Notes under the pieces: model-generated | The model's input: only the letters and a program-made list of their open reading frames with translations | Databases searched by the model: none | Told to the model about the DNA's origin: nothing | DNA from: Leptobrachium leishanense | Taxonomy: Eukaryota > Chordata > Amphibia > Anura > Megophryidae | Reading direction: 5' to 3' | Assembly: GCA_009667805.1 (NCBI GenBank) | Contig: CM019064.1 | Coordinates: 384,958,049-385,022,048, forward strand | DNA length: 64,000 nt | Program-made: the position numbers and the translations under genes | Shown: positions 42,091 through 52,645 of the stretch, piece after piece | How positions within the stretch are numbered: the first letter of the stretch is position 1 | How the letters are laid out: each line of letters opens with the position of its first letter

Positions 42091-43837
42091 TTTACAGTAG
42101 ATCGTAGATGCTCCAAATATTTGTTGAGTATAACTGGTAAACAGTATAATTAAAGAATAGAATTTCTGTTGATTTTAACTAGAAAGGAATTTTAGCTGAT
42201 AAAGTAGTACTCAGTAAAAACCTTGAAGAATAGAAATAACAGAAATATTAAATCAAATATGACAGAGACCCAAAGTCTAGGATTGAATATAGGGGCTTTG
42301 TTAAGACATATTGATCTTTGACCGGAGATGGGATATTAAAAATAATAGGTGAAAAATATTTGAAGAGCAACACTCAACACTGCCTTCTTGAGGCATAGTA
42401 AATATTTTAAGAATAAATATAAGGGGATATATAAATATCAAATAGAGAAAGTAATATTTAAATGAAGGGGTAGACTTTCAGTGACTTCAAATTGACTATA
42501 ACGATTCAGAGATTCAGATCATTCCAACACACAATGCATTCAGGATATTACATATGTGGTAGGGCCGCTCAGAGAAGCACAGGATTTGGAGGTGTACCTC
42601 TTTTATCAAATGCCACAAAACAAAGTCTCTTTAAACACCGGGTACACTTGTATTACCAAACAAAATTAAAAACTCAAACAAATTGGCCTACTCCATCCTT
42701 TAGGAGACTAAACAAATTTGTCCCCTCACTACGGGATACTGGGGCAGCTATTCTGCCCCCAGTATAAACAAAAACTCTGTCCCTTTTTACATACGTGCCT
42801 GTAGTTCTGTGCATTCCAAACCTCACTCTTTCAAACGCAATCTTTTTCTGCCTTCCTCTGTGCTGGGAACTGCTATATTGGCTTGTTAAGGAGTTGCAGC
42901 TGTGGCTGCTGCCAGGGAAGGTGTAACCCCTTACTGACCAGGAAATACACAGATTCCCATACTCTGTCACACATATCACTTAATTAGGACCACATCTCTA
43001 ACTCACATGCATTGATTATCTGACATTGATAATTTTCACATATTCCCAAAACAATACATGATATTCTATGAATATTGCTGCTGTAACTACAGACCAGATC
43101 TTGGACAGGTAATGTATGAAAGCAAATTAAGGAATTAATGTAATTATATATATCTGGAGTATTTCTTGCAACAGATAGATCCAGAGTCTTCAAAATATTT
43201 CTAAATCTGCAGATAGAGATATGAAGAAGAATCGGATATAAGGATTTTATCCTAAAGAAATCGTTGCAAAGTGATATAAATATATATATATATTGAATTT
43301 GGAAGTTACTGTGACTGAAATTAATAAGCAAGGAATTATATAACTACAATATAAAAAACAGAAGATTAGAAGCTTAATTCTCGATATTAGGGGAGGATTC
43401 ACTAAATAAGTTATTACTTATTGTAGAAATAGAATAAGTGATAGCTCATCTTTTGTTGATCCACGTAGCATAGAGAGATACATATATCTCTACAAGATCT
43501 AGCTTGTTAAACATTGGTTTGCTGGGAAATACATGTTAAGCAGAAATGTTTATTAACCATTTGTGTATAGTTACTAACTGCTAAAGTAAATGATATTAAT
43601 CATATATGCAGTTACGAACAGGAGATACATATATTGGGAAGCTAGTAGTCTATGTGCTGATGGATGGATGTGGTTGTTTATAATATTTTTGTTTATGATA
43701 TGAGATTTTAAACTTTTTGTATACGTAATATATATATATGTTTTTATCCGGTTGTTGATTATTATATTTTTGAAAGCAAAACACATACAATTAAAAAGAA
43801 TTTAGGAGAATTTCTAGGAAATATAAACAAATGATAT
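42091..43837. other. AT-rich intron sequence, no feature
   Basis: A forward ORF at 42492-42767 (91 codons, ending GAAILPPV) overlaps reverse ORFs and shows no motif I know. TA-rich microsatellite-like tracts are at about 43276-43294 and 43726-43740. An insertion of unknown type is possible, but I see no termini. Confidence 0.35.
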
Positions 43838-43920
43838 TTATATCTCGTATAAGTTTAATTGAATAAATCTCGACAAAGGATACATTGAGATTTCTCTCGT
43901 TTTCAAGTATGTTCGCGAGA
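43838..43920 (-). mobile_element. Inverted LINE 3' tail fragment
   Basis: GGATACATTGAGATTTCTCT and CGTTTTCAAGTATG correspond, inverted, to the end of the LINE at 42020-42060. Confidence 0.6.
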
Positions 43921-44032
43921 TCACGGCTGGCTGGTGGAACCCACGTGAGCAGCAGAGTTTCAAGCCAGTGGCCGCTCGTAGGAAGCACGCGGTGGCCAGC
44001 AATATTTTGCAGGAGGGGCCTGGCAGAGGAGA

Positions 44033-44595
44033 GGTGAGCTGGGGGCAATATATTTCCATGTGTGAGCTGGGGGCAATATATTTCCATGTGTGAGCTGGGG
44101 GCAATATGCATCCATGTGTGAGCTGGGGGCAATATGCATCCATGTGTGAGCTGGGGGCAATATATATCCATTTGTGAGCTGAGGGTAAAATATTTCCATG
44201 TGTGAGCTGCTGGGGCAATATATATATCCATGTGTGAGCTGCTGGGGGCAATATATATATCCATGTGTGAGCTGCTGGGGCAATATATATCCATGTGTGA
44301 GCTGCGGGGGCAATATATATATCCATGTGTGAGCTGCTGGGGGCAATATATATATCCATGTGTGAGCTGCTGGGACAATATATATCCATGTATGAGCTGC
44401 TGGGGCAATATATATCCATGTGTGAGCTGCTGGGGGCAATATATTTATCATGTGTGAACTGCTGGGGGCAATATATTTATCCACGTGTGAGCTGCTGGGA
44501 GCAATATACTGTATATCCATGTTTGAGCTGCTGGGGGCAATATATTTATCCATGTGTGAGCTGCTGGGGGCAATATATATATCCATGTGTGAGCA
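44033..44595. repeat. Minisatellite, 27-36 bp unit, about 18 copies
   Basis: Units of CCATGTGTGAGCTG(CTG)GGGGCAATATATAT. The first five copies lack CTG and some read ATATGCAT; later copies have the extra CTG and a variable number of TA pairs, so length changes by slippage within units. The open frames through it on both strands are by-products of the repeat. Confidence 0.95.
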
Positions 44596-45627
44596 CAATA
44601 ATGTACATGCGGGTGTTGTAAGGTGGGGTTTTTATGGGTGTGGCCTCCTGTGGGTGCGACACAAGGGGCCTCATGATCTCCTATTGCCCGGGGGCCCGAT
44701 TAGTGGTCAGTCCGCCTCTGGGTTCACCTATTCAGAGAACACCGAACAGCAGTGAAAAGTTGCCGAATTGCCCTGCTGTTCGGTGGTTTCATTCGACAGG
44801 TTTATTCAGGCAAATCCCATAGTCTTCAATGTTAAAAATATTCCTGTTTTAATCCATTTTAATATCTAATAAACCGTTTATTATTTTACTCTGCAGTAAA
44901 AAGTCTATAGATTTTTTTTAGGATCTTTTAGGCATTTTTCGGCAAACTTTCTTTCTGTTTTTTTTTTTTAAATCGTTTATTTTTTCCATAACAGACCTTT
45001 TTATTATCATTCATTGACCCTTATATGTAAATTCCAGACATTTTCATTCAGTAGTATTTTGCAAACAGCGTTTCAATTTTGAAAATTTCAAGCATACTGT
45101 TTTTTTTTTTCACCTCGTTCGTCTGCCTGTCCGCTTTTCCGGAGGCTGCTCTGCGCTGTGATCGGCGGCTCCTCTGATTTTTCTAGCGTGTTCGGTGTGG
45201 TTCTTGCAGTGCTTTCTGTGGGTTTTCGATGAGTATTCAGCGGGTCTGCTGTGAGTTTTCCCTAACGCTATCAGGGTTATTCAAAGAGATTCGAAAAGTC
45301 ACCGCACGTTCGGTGACTTTTCGTTCTTCAGTTCGGTTCCTTTTGCCAATCCCATTTCGGTGACCCTGCGGTGTATTCAGTAAACACCACAGGGTCCCCG
45401 AATTGCAGGGAAAAGCTGCCGCAAACCTGACGAAAACTAACCGCAAAATCCAGCGAATGCACGCCGAAAACCCTCCAAAACATCTGGATTAACCTGCCGA
45501 AAACCACGTAAAAACCGAGCAGGAGCCGATCACCCTCAGCGAAGCCGCCGGAAAAAGCCGAGACCGCAGACAGAGCGAAGTGAATAAATTAGGAAAACAG
45601 TTTGTATGAATGTTTGAAAAGTGAAAC

Positions 45628-46335
45628 TCCTCTGACTTATGTTGGAGAGGTTGCGGCACTAAGGGCTCGTTCTACCACATGTGGTGGACATGCCCCCTGA
45701 TCCGACGCTTCTGGCTTCAAATTCATGCTCTCATCCAAGAGGTCCTACAGTGTGGAGTGGCTCTCGACCCATGGACATTCCTTCTTCACCGCACCCAGGA
45801 CGCCCTATCGAGACCGGAGAATAAGCTGTTGCATAAAATGGTCTTGGCGGCTAGAAGAGCGGTGGCCCAAGGCTGGAGATCTGTGTCCCTTCCGTCTATG
45901 GCGCAGGTGTATCTTCGGATTAGAGATAATATGGACATGGATCGTTTATCGGCTCTTGTACATGACACCATGCCCCAACATAGTAAGATTTGGGACCCCT
46001 GGCTGGAGTTTGATGTGGGTTAAGAGCTGGACTGCTTGTTTTTCTGGCGGGTTATGATACCTGGGTTATGTACTCCTTTGGGGCGGCACCCTATCCCCTT
46101 CCCCCTCCTCCCCTCCCTATGAGGTCTCTTCCTCTCTCTTTTTCCTCCATGTTTGTGTTTCTTTGATCTTTTTCTAATTTCTTCTTTTACCCCCTCTTCG
46201 GGGTCTACCCCCTGCGGTCCTTTGGCAGGGGCTCCTCAGGGCTAACCAGTAGCAATCTCTAACATTGTGGTTTTGTGATAAGATGCCCTTTTTGTCTTTG
46301 AAAAATGGAAAATAAAGAATTATAAAAAAAAAAAA
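45628..46335 (+). mobile_element. L1-type LINE, 5'-truncated tail
   Basis: Flanked by the perfect 12-bp duplication GAAAAGTGAAAC (45616-45627 and 46336-46347) and ending in a poly(A) run, so it arrived by target-primed reverse transcription. It contains the ORF2 C-terminus and a pyrimidine-rich 3' UTR of about 300 bp ending TGGAAAATAAAGAATT. It is the innermost layer of a three-level nest. Confidence 0.9.
45679..46023 (+). pseudogene. L1 ORF2 C-terminal fragment
   Basis: An open frame of 114 codons reading MWWTCPLIRRFWLQIHALIQ, then LHKMVLAARRAVAQGWRS and RIRDNMDMDRLSALVHDTMP, then a stop. The HMWWxCPxIRRFW block is the zinc-knuckle-like region near the end of L1/Tx1-type ORF2. It lacks endonuclease and RT, so it has no function. 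Confidence 0.82.
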
Positions 46336-47031
46336 AGAAAAGTGAAACACTGTTTGCAAAGAAACTACTGAGCGAAAATGTCTGAAATTTACATATGAGG
46401 TCCAGGGAATGATAATAAAGAGGGCTGTTACAGAAAAAATAAGTAAACTTAAAAAATATAAAAAAAAAATCAGAAAAATGCTTAAAATATCCTAAAAAAT
46501 CTATAAATAAAGAGACTCTTTACTGCAGAATTTTATAATGAACGGTTTATTAGATATTGAGTTAAAACGGGAATATTTTTAACATTGAAGCCTATGGGAT
46601 TCTCCTGAATAAACCTGCCGAATTAAACCACCGAATGGCAGGGCATTAGGGGAACCTTTCACTGCTGGTTTTTGTTCTCTGAATAGCCGAAGCAGTGCAT
46701 TTTCATGGGGATTTCACAGCCCTCGAACAGGCACCGAACAGGCACCGTATGTGCAGGCAATTCGCCAGGATTTGGCAAATTGCCTGCTCTCTGGATAGCC
46801 AAATGGACAAGAAAGGTAACCGAACGCTGATTTTCAGCGTTCGGTTACCTTTCTCAAGCAATTTGGATCTCTTTGAATAACCCTGTATGGGGACCCTGCG
46901 GTGCATACTGCATACACTGCAGGGGTCGGCGAACTAGAATCGCCCCGAAGTGAGGGAACGAAAGGGCACCGAATGTGCGGCGACATTTTGAATCTCTCTG
47001 CATAACCCTGATAGTTCACAATCACCTGTAA

Positions 47032-47478
47032 GGCTGGGGTCAGACGAGCGTAGTGTTCACGTCCGTGATTGCGCCCAAAAGTACGTCCGTGATAGCATGA
47101 CAGAAAGCCCATTGGAGCCCCACACACGAAGTACGTCCGCACTGAACTGCGGACGCACAACGGCCGCGGCCCACGGACGCAAGGCAGGCAAGAACGTACA
47201 ACCCCTAGAACGGCCACACAAAGTGCGCTGCGTCCGCAACGTCCGCATAGCTTTGTGTGTGAGTGATGGAACGTGGTCAGATGGACTGCATTTATACGTC
47301 CAGCATTTTTCACGGACAAAATGGTTTTGCTTTTTATTTTATTTTCCCGCCTACATCCGTCAAAATATACATCAGTGAATAAACGGACTGTGTGGCCACT
47401 ACTGCGTCTTCCGTACTGACGTACGTCCGTGTGCACAGACGTACAGTCCGTAGAAATCACGCTCGTCTGACCCTAGCC
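47032..47478. mobile_element. Harbinger-like MITE
   Basis: Ends GGCTGGGGTCAGACGAGCG and, inverted, GGCTAGGGTCAGACGAGCG, flanked by TAA (47029-47031 and 47479-47481). Three-bp TWA duplications are typical of PIF/Harbinger. The inside is CpG-rich with many ACGTCCGT/ACGGACG repeats, which pair into local hairpins. No transposase. Confidence 0.85.
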
Positions 47479-47679
47479 TAAGTGGTATTAATGGAAAGTG
47501 GAAATATTTGGGAACATCAGCAACTCAGCCACAAAGCGGAAGATCATGTAGCATCATAGTGCGGGTTCACCAAGTGCCGAGACACGTGGTGGGTAGAAGT
47601 CGCCATCGCTCTGCTGATTCCGTAGCTGGAGAGTTGAACTTACACTGTTACTAATATCAGTACAAACCTGTGCAGTGGG

Positions 47680-48375
47680 AGCTTCATGGAATGGGATTCC
47701 ATGAAGAAGCAACTGCATGCAAGCCTTACATCACCAAGTACAATGCCAAGCATCAGATGGAGTGGTGTAAAGCACTGGTCTCCAAAGCAGTGGAAATATG
47801 TTCTGTGGATTGACCAATCACATTTCTCATTTCTATTTGGCAGTCTGATGGGTGAGACTGGGTTTGGTGGATGCCAGGAGAACGTTACCTGCCTGACTGC
47901 ATTTTGATAATTGTAAAGTTTGGTGGAGGAAAGGATGTTTTCCAAGGGTTGCCCTAGGCCTCTTACTTCCACTGAAGGTATATCTTAATGCTTCAGCATA
48001 CCAAGACATTTTGGACAATGCTATGCTTCCAGCTTAGTGGAAACATTTAGGGGAAGGTCCTTTTCTATTCCAGCTTCACTGTATTCAAGTGCACAAGGCA
48101 AGGTCCATAACGACATGGTTGGATGTGTTTGGTGTGGAAAAACTTTAATGTCTCACACAGAGCCCTGACCTCAAACCCATCGAATACACCTTTGGGATGA
48201 ACTGGAATGGAGATTGCGAGCCAGGCTTTCTCATCCAACATCAGTGCCTGACCTCACAAATGCTCTACTGGATGAATGGGCAAAAAAAAGTCACAGAAAC
48301 ACTCCAAAATCTTGTGGAAAACCTTCCCAGAAGAGTGGAAGCTGGTATAGCAGCAAACGGGAGACCAACTCCATG
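47680..48375 (+). pseudogene. Tc1-like transposase relic
   Basis: Readable in pieces over three frames: FHEEATACKPYITKYNAKHQ then [32 protein letters not shown], the FNVSHRALTSNPSNTPLG stretch standing for the usual SPDLNPIEHLW block, and ending near the ANGRPTPC codons. The order matches the DDE domain of Tc1 transposases. More than ten stops or shifts are visible, so it is far older than the copy at 7.2-9.8 kb. Confidence 0.7.
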
Positions 48376-48404
48376 TTAAATGTCTATATATTTCGAATGC
48401 CATG

Positions 48405-48805
48405 TCATAAAAGCACTCCGAACTCTCGCCTTCAGGACTTCTCCTGAGATGCTCCCTTTCTATGGAACTCCCGTAACATTAGACTCTCCCGATCTCTCCA
48501 TTCTTTCAAGAAGTCTCTGAAAACACATTACTTTAGAGAAGCCTATTGGCTCAGATCATAATCCCCCACAGTTCATTTCTTACGCCATCTTCCCACCCAG
48601 CCCACATGCGCCCCGCTACTTCATGTTCTCAATTTACGCTCACCTAGAGTGTCACCCCTCTCCTCTTAGATTGTAAGCTCTCGAGCAGGGTCCTCTCTCC
48701 CACTGTTCTGTGTGTTTATCTTGTATGTATATTTGTTATTCTGTCTCACCCACTGTATAGCCCTACGGAACTTGTTAGTGCTTTAAAAATACTTGTAACC
48801 ATACA
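48405..48805 (+). mobile_element. LINE 3' end inserted in the Tc1 relic
   Basis: It begins GCACTCCGAACTCTCGCC and includes the FKKSLKTHYFREAYWLRS reading of an L2/CR1-type C-terminus. It then has TAGATTGTAAGCTCTCGAGC then AGGGTCCTCTC, a tail wording widespread in frog genomes. CATAAAAG on the left and CATACAAAAG on the right may be its target duplication. Confidence 0.65.
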
Positions 48806-48933
48806 AAAGTCCCTGTTAGTGTAATGGTTAGGTGTCTCCAATACTTTTGCCCATAGTGGATTTCTGAAGCATTTACATATTCTGCAGTGATGATCATCTA
48901 ATAAACAAAATAAAATATACATATTAACCCTTT

Positions 48934-49394
48934 TATTCTGACTCCGATCGTTGTATAGCGATTTATCCCTTGCATAGACCTCTTTGCCTGGCCTGTATAA
49001 GTAGATGCAATCACCGAGGACAATCCTTATCAGATAGCTGAACTCACCAAAACACTGTTTCTTTCCACGACTTGCTTTATTCCGTACATCAGGTTACAGC
49101 AGATCACAGGATACAGCAGATGATGGAATTATAGGTTTTTTGCGGTCAAAAGATGATTCTGTCCTAACTTGAGGATGACTATACATGTGCTGCTGGATAA
49201 CTACACCATGCTGCAGCTCTTACAAGAAGGAAGGGTGGAACTAAACACACACAGGAAGTGCATCATCATAAAGCGAGGGAGAAAAGAAGGAAAACATGTA
49301 CAATACAGAAAGACCACTAGGTGGCAGCATAAGGCAACATAAGGATATCTATAAACTATAAATCCCCATCTAAATGAATAACTGTAACAGCACA
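48934..49394 (-). repeat. BEL 3' LTR
   Basis: On the minus strand it starts TGTGCTGTTACAG and ends GAGTCAGAATA. It contains GGAATAAAGC, a polyadenylation signal, at 49076-49081 (minus strand). If the terminal bases are trimmed to TG...CA the LTR would be 5 bp shorter, but the CCTTT duplication fits the 461-bp version. Confidence 0.94.
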
Positions 49395-49503
49395 CTCCCC
49401 GTCTGGCATTGAAAATGTCACTATATATACATCATAACGGTAGTTATGCAAGTGCAAATAACGACAGTGTAATTTGCTATATGTCTTGAAAACCTAAGTA
49501 AGT

Positions 49504-50112
49504 TCAGTCTCCAAGCGGTAAGAGCAAAATAAGTTCCGTGATAGGTCTGATAAAAGTCTTTACAGTTCCTTGTCTTGCGACCTTCACCTCCACCTTACGT
49601 ACCTTACCATCATCGCTAGAGATGCTCTTTTTAATAAGTCCCATAGGCCACTCTATCCTTTCGGCTTGCTGGTCCTTGAGAAGAACGAGATCTCCAACTT
49701 GAATGTTCGGGTTCAGGCGTTGCCATTTCCTGCGTCCTTGCAGAGTGGAAAGATACTCCATCTTCCAACGATTCCAGAAGCAGTTGGCAAGGTGTTGTAC
49801 TCGCTTCCACTGGTCGTAGCACATTTTTCCTGCTTTAAAGTTTCCAGGTGGAACAGGAACAGTCCCAAGTTTCTGGGTAAGAAGAGTAGCTGGAGTAAGG
49901 ATGGTTGGGTTCTCTGGATCTGTAGACACTGGAACAAGTGGTCTAGAATTGATTATGGCAGATGCTTCTGCCAGGAAGGTGATTAGAATCTCATGGGTGA
50001 GTCTTGTGGAGTTCAAGTCCATAAGCATTGAGTCCAGTATTTTACGTGTAATGCCTATCATTCTTTCCATGAACCACCCATGTGGGAAGAATGAGGAGGA
50101 TTGAAAATCCAT
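49504..50112 (-). CDS. BEL integrase C-terminal domain
   Basis: Minus-strand frame continuing the polyprotein after a one-base shift near 50075 (a GGG reduced to GG at the SW-E-R junction). It reads MERMIGITRKILDSMLMDLN, EASAIINSRPLVPVST, CYDQWKRVQHLANCFWNRWK, then LNPNIQVGDLVLLKDQQ, the segment that follows the integrase core in BEL/Pao elements (DUF5641-like). It ends at a stop at 49504, about 110 bp before the LTR. Confidence 0.9.
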   Translation of the reverse strand: MDFQSSSFFPHGWFMERMIGITRKILDSMLMDLNSTRLTHEILITFLAEASAIINSRPLVPVSTDPENPTILTPATLLTQKLGTVPVPPGNFKAGKMCYDQWKRVQHLANCFWNRWKMEYLSTLQGRRKWQRLNPNIQVGDLVLLKDQQAERIEWPMGLIKKSISSDDGKVRKVEVKVARQGTVKTFIRPITELILLLPLGD

Positions 50113-52631
50113 GTACAGCCCTTTTCAGCTAAAAGGTCTTGGATAGGCCTTGAGTTAAGCTGCAACTCTCGACAGGCTCCAACGAAATTAGTTCCACAAT
50201 CAGATCTCAATGTCTTGACTGGACCTCTGATGGCGAGGAATCGTCTTAGGGCATTAATGAAACTTGAGGTATCCATAGATTCTATTACTTCGATGTGTAC
50301 TGCACGCACACTCATACAGGTGAACATCACTGCCCATCGTTTACTATTTGCTTGGCCACCTCGAGTTCTGCGGGCTGTTACCATCCATGGTCCAAAGACG
50401 TCCAGACCGACATGAGTGAAGGGTGGGTCAGTGCTTACTCTGTCAGCTGGCAAATCTGCCATTTGCTGTTGCTGCTGTTTCCCTCTCAGTTTGCGGCACT
50501 GAACACAGCTGTGCAGTGTAGCTGTAATCTGTCTTTTTGCTCCTACAATCCAAAAGCCTGCAGCTCTTATGGCACCTTCTGTGAAGTGTCTACCTTGGTG
50601 CTTAACCCCTTCATGGTAGTGCCGTATGAGCAAAGTGGAGACGTGGTGGCGAGCAGGTATGATGAGAGGATTCTGTTCTTGCTCTCCCAACTTAGCCTTG
50701 TTTAAACGTCCACCGACCCTTAGCATGTCATTACTGTCGATGAATGGGTTCAAATTAGCAATTGGACTGTTTCTTAGAACGTCCGTCTTGTCACAAATGC
50801 ATTTAATTTCTGAGCCGAAGACTTCCTGTTGTACACTGCGTATTATGATCAGTTCGCCTTCAGCAATATCCCTTGCAGAAAGAAACCTTTGGCACGTGTG
50901 CCAACCTTGACAGTGAGCCTCTGCGGGCTTCGTGTGGAAGCAGTGTGCAATATGGACTAACCTCGCGATGGTGCGTACAAGCCTTGTCCACTTGGAGAAA
51001 CGTTCAAAGCGTTGACAGCCCAAGACGAGTCTTTGTGCAGTTCTGGTGAGAAGAGTCTTAACCTCAGGACGAATATCTGGATCTTCGTCAGGATTTTGAA
51101 GACCAAAGACGTCAGCTGTTGTTTCTTCTGGATGAGCCAGCAGGAAATCAGGACCTGTCAACCAAGAAGAATTTGCGAAGACACTTGTGGACACTGGCCT
51201 GGTGGCATGATCTGCAGGATTAAGTTCGGATGGAACATAATGCCATTGTTCAGGCTTAGATGTTTTCCTGATTCTTTCTACACGGTTGCTGACATAGACA
51301 TAGAAACGTTTAGTCTGGTTGTATATGTAGCCTAAAACGACCTTGCTATCTGTGTAGAATTTGATGTCGTCCATCTGAACGTCTAGCTCTTGTAGTACGA
51401 AATCTGCAACTTCTACGGCTAGCACAGTCCCACAAAGTTCAAGCCTGGGAATTGTGTGTTCAGGCTTAGGTGCTAACTTAGCCTTCCCAAACAGAAATCC
51501 TATGTGGGTTTGATTGGAGGAGTCTCTTACCTTAAGGTAGGCGACAGCTGCTATGGCCTCTGTAGATGCATCTGAGAAGATGTGAAGTTCCTTTCTCTGA
51601 CTTGTGGCAAGAGAAGCTGGAGTGTAGCAGCGTGGTATGTGAATTCCATCTAAGGCATGTAGAGATTGCTTCCAGGAATTCCATTTTGAAAGCTTGTCTA
51701 CTGGTAGTGGAGCATCCCAATCTGTAATAGTCTCTGAGAGCTGTCTAAGTAAGGATTTACCCTGTATGGTAATGGGAGCCACGAATCCCACTGGATCGTA
51801 TAAACTGTTCACCACCGACAGAACACCACGTTTGGTAAATGGCTTGTCTGCAGAGCCGACTTGGAAGCCGAAGGTGTCCTTTAATAAGTTCCACCGCAGG
51901 CCTAGGCTTCTCTGTACGGGTGGCATGTCCATTCCCAGATTTAAGTCCTTAAACCCTGTGGCATAGTCACCAGGTTGAAAGGCCTTCATGACAGCAACAC
52001 TATTTGAAGCAATCTTGTGTAGTCTGAGGTTAGCTTCAGAAAGCATACCTTGTGTCCTTTGGAGCAGGTCTATGGCTTCTTCATTTGTGGGTAAGGATTT
52101 AAGTCCGTCGTCCACGTAGAAGTCTCTCTCAACGAAGTGTCGAGCATCTTCTCCATACTCCTTTTCTCCGTCAAGAGCAGTCCTTCGTAGACCATATGTT
52201 GCAACAGCAGGTGAGGGACTATTTCCGAAGACGTGTACCCTCATGCGGTATTCAATCATCTCATTGTCCATGTTGTTGTCACGGTGCCACAGAAACCTCA
52301 GGAAGTCCCTATGGTCTTTTTGTACAATAAAACAATGAAACATTTGTTCAATATCAGCAGTTATGGCGACTGGCTCCCTTCTGAACCTCATGAGTACACC
52401 TACGAGGTTGTTGGTCAGGTTAGGACCAGTGAGAAGAACATCGTTCAGGGATATGCCTTGATGCTTGGCACTGGAGTCAAATACTACCCTGATTTGTTTT
52501 GGCTTACGTGGATGATATACTCCGAAGAAAGGCAGGTACCAGCACTCCTCATGTTCTCGAAGAGGTGGAGCTGGTTCAGCGTGATTATTGTCAAAGATCC
52601 TTTTCATAAAGGCGATGAAATGGTCCTTCAT
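50058..52631 (-). CDS. BEL reverse transcriptase, RNase H and integrase core
   Basis: An uninterrupted 857-codon minus-strand frame. RT: WYLPFFGVYHPRKPKQIRVV near residue 31, TADIEQMF with the first Asp at residue 93, and FYVDD at residues 171-175 with the catalytic pair. RNase H: FSDAS at 352-356 and a later TDSKVVLGY. Integrase: zinc-binding RHYHEGVKHQGRHFTEG...CVQC, then VGLDVFGPW, LRSDCGTNF and HMGGSWKE supplying D, D, E. All catalytic residues are present. Upstream it should continue from the frame ending at 52646, separated by the loss of one T. Confidence 0.95.
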   Translation of the reverse strand: MKDHFIAFMKRIFDNNHAEPAPPLREHEECWYLPFFGVYHPRKPKQIRVVFDSSAKHQGISLNDVLLTGPNLTNNLVGVLMRFRREPVAITADIEQMFHCFIVQKDHRDFLRFLWHRDNNMDNEMIEYRMRVHVFGNSPSPAVATYGLRRTALDGEKEYGEDARHFVERDFYVDDGLKSLPTNEEAIDLLQRTQGMLSEANLRLHKIASNSVAVMKAFQPGDYATGFKDLNLGMDMPPVQRSLGLRWNLLKDTFGFQVGSADKPFTKRGVLSVVNSLYDPVGFVAPITIQGKSLLRQLSETITDWDAPLPVDKLSKWNSWKQSLHALDGIHIPRCYTPASLATSQRKELHIFSDASTEAIAAVAYLKVRDSSNQTHIGFLFGKAKLAPKPEHTIPRLELCGTVLAVEVADFVLQELDVQMDDIKFYTDSKVVLGYIYNQTKRFYVYVSNRVERIRKTSKPEQWHYVPSELNPADHATRPVSTSVFANSSWLTGPDFLLAHPEETTADVFGLQNPDEDPDIRPEVKTLLTRTAQRLVLGCQRFERFSKWTRLVRTIARLVHIAHCFHTKPAEAHCQGWHTCQRFLSARDIAEGELIIIRSVQQEVFGSEIKCICDKTDVLRNSPIANLNPFIDSNDMLRVGGRLNKAKLGEQEQNPLIIPARHHVSTLLIRHYHEGVKHQGRHFTEGAIRAAGFWIVGAKRQITATLHSCVQCRKLRGKQQQQQMADLPADRVSTDPPFTHVGLDVFGPWMVTARRTRGGQANSKRWAVMFTCMSVRAVHIEVIESMDTSSFINALRRFLAIRGPVKTLRSDCGTNFVGACRELQLNSRPIQDLLAEKGCTWIFNPPHSSHMGGSWKE

Positions 52632-52645
52632 TTCAGGTCTGTTCT

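Larger units (their letters stand above)
45272..46885 (+). mobile_element. CAGGGTTAT-family element, inner copy
   Basis: Ends CAGGGTTATTCAAAGAGATT and, inverted, CAGGGTTATTCAAAGAGATC, flanked by TAT at 45269-45271 and 46886-46888. Close to each end is a stem-loop: AAAAGTCACCGCACGTTCGG...GACTTTT on the left and AACCGAACGCTGATTTTCAGCGTTCGGTT on the right. Without the L1 fragment inside it (45628-46335 plus duplication) the element is about 0.9 kb, the family size. Confidence 0.85.
44728..47010 (-). mobile_element. CAGGGTTAT-family element, outer inverted copy
   Basis: A minus-oriented copy of the roughly 900-bp family seen at 59022 and 62260. Its 5' part lies at 46889-47010 (right terminus GCATAACCCTG, with the CCGCACATTCGGTG hairpin arm) and the rest at 44728-45271. 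A forward copy of the same family (45272-46885) is inserted in it. The far terminus, expected near 44700, is missing: the match stops at ATTCAGAGAACACCG. Non-coding throughout. Confidence 0.75.
47482..48870 (+). mobile_element. Decayed Tc1-like transposon with LINE insertion
   Basis: The right end reads GGTGTCTCCAATACTTTTGC then CCATAGTG, the terminus type of a common vertebrate Tc1 group. The left end is not intact and I place it after the MITE. The body carries a heavily broken transposase and a LINE tail at about 48405-48805. Confidence 0.65.

Noticed and set aside
42492..42767. ORF of 91 codons ending GAAILPPV
   Set aside because: No domain or splice context; a reverse ORF overlaps it, and it lies in AT-rich intron sequence.
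43791..44621. Tyr/Ile-rich ORFs on both strands at the third minisatellite
   Set aside because: By-product of the GAGCTGCTGGGGGCAATATA repeat, open on both strands.
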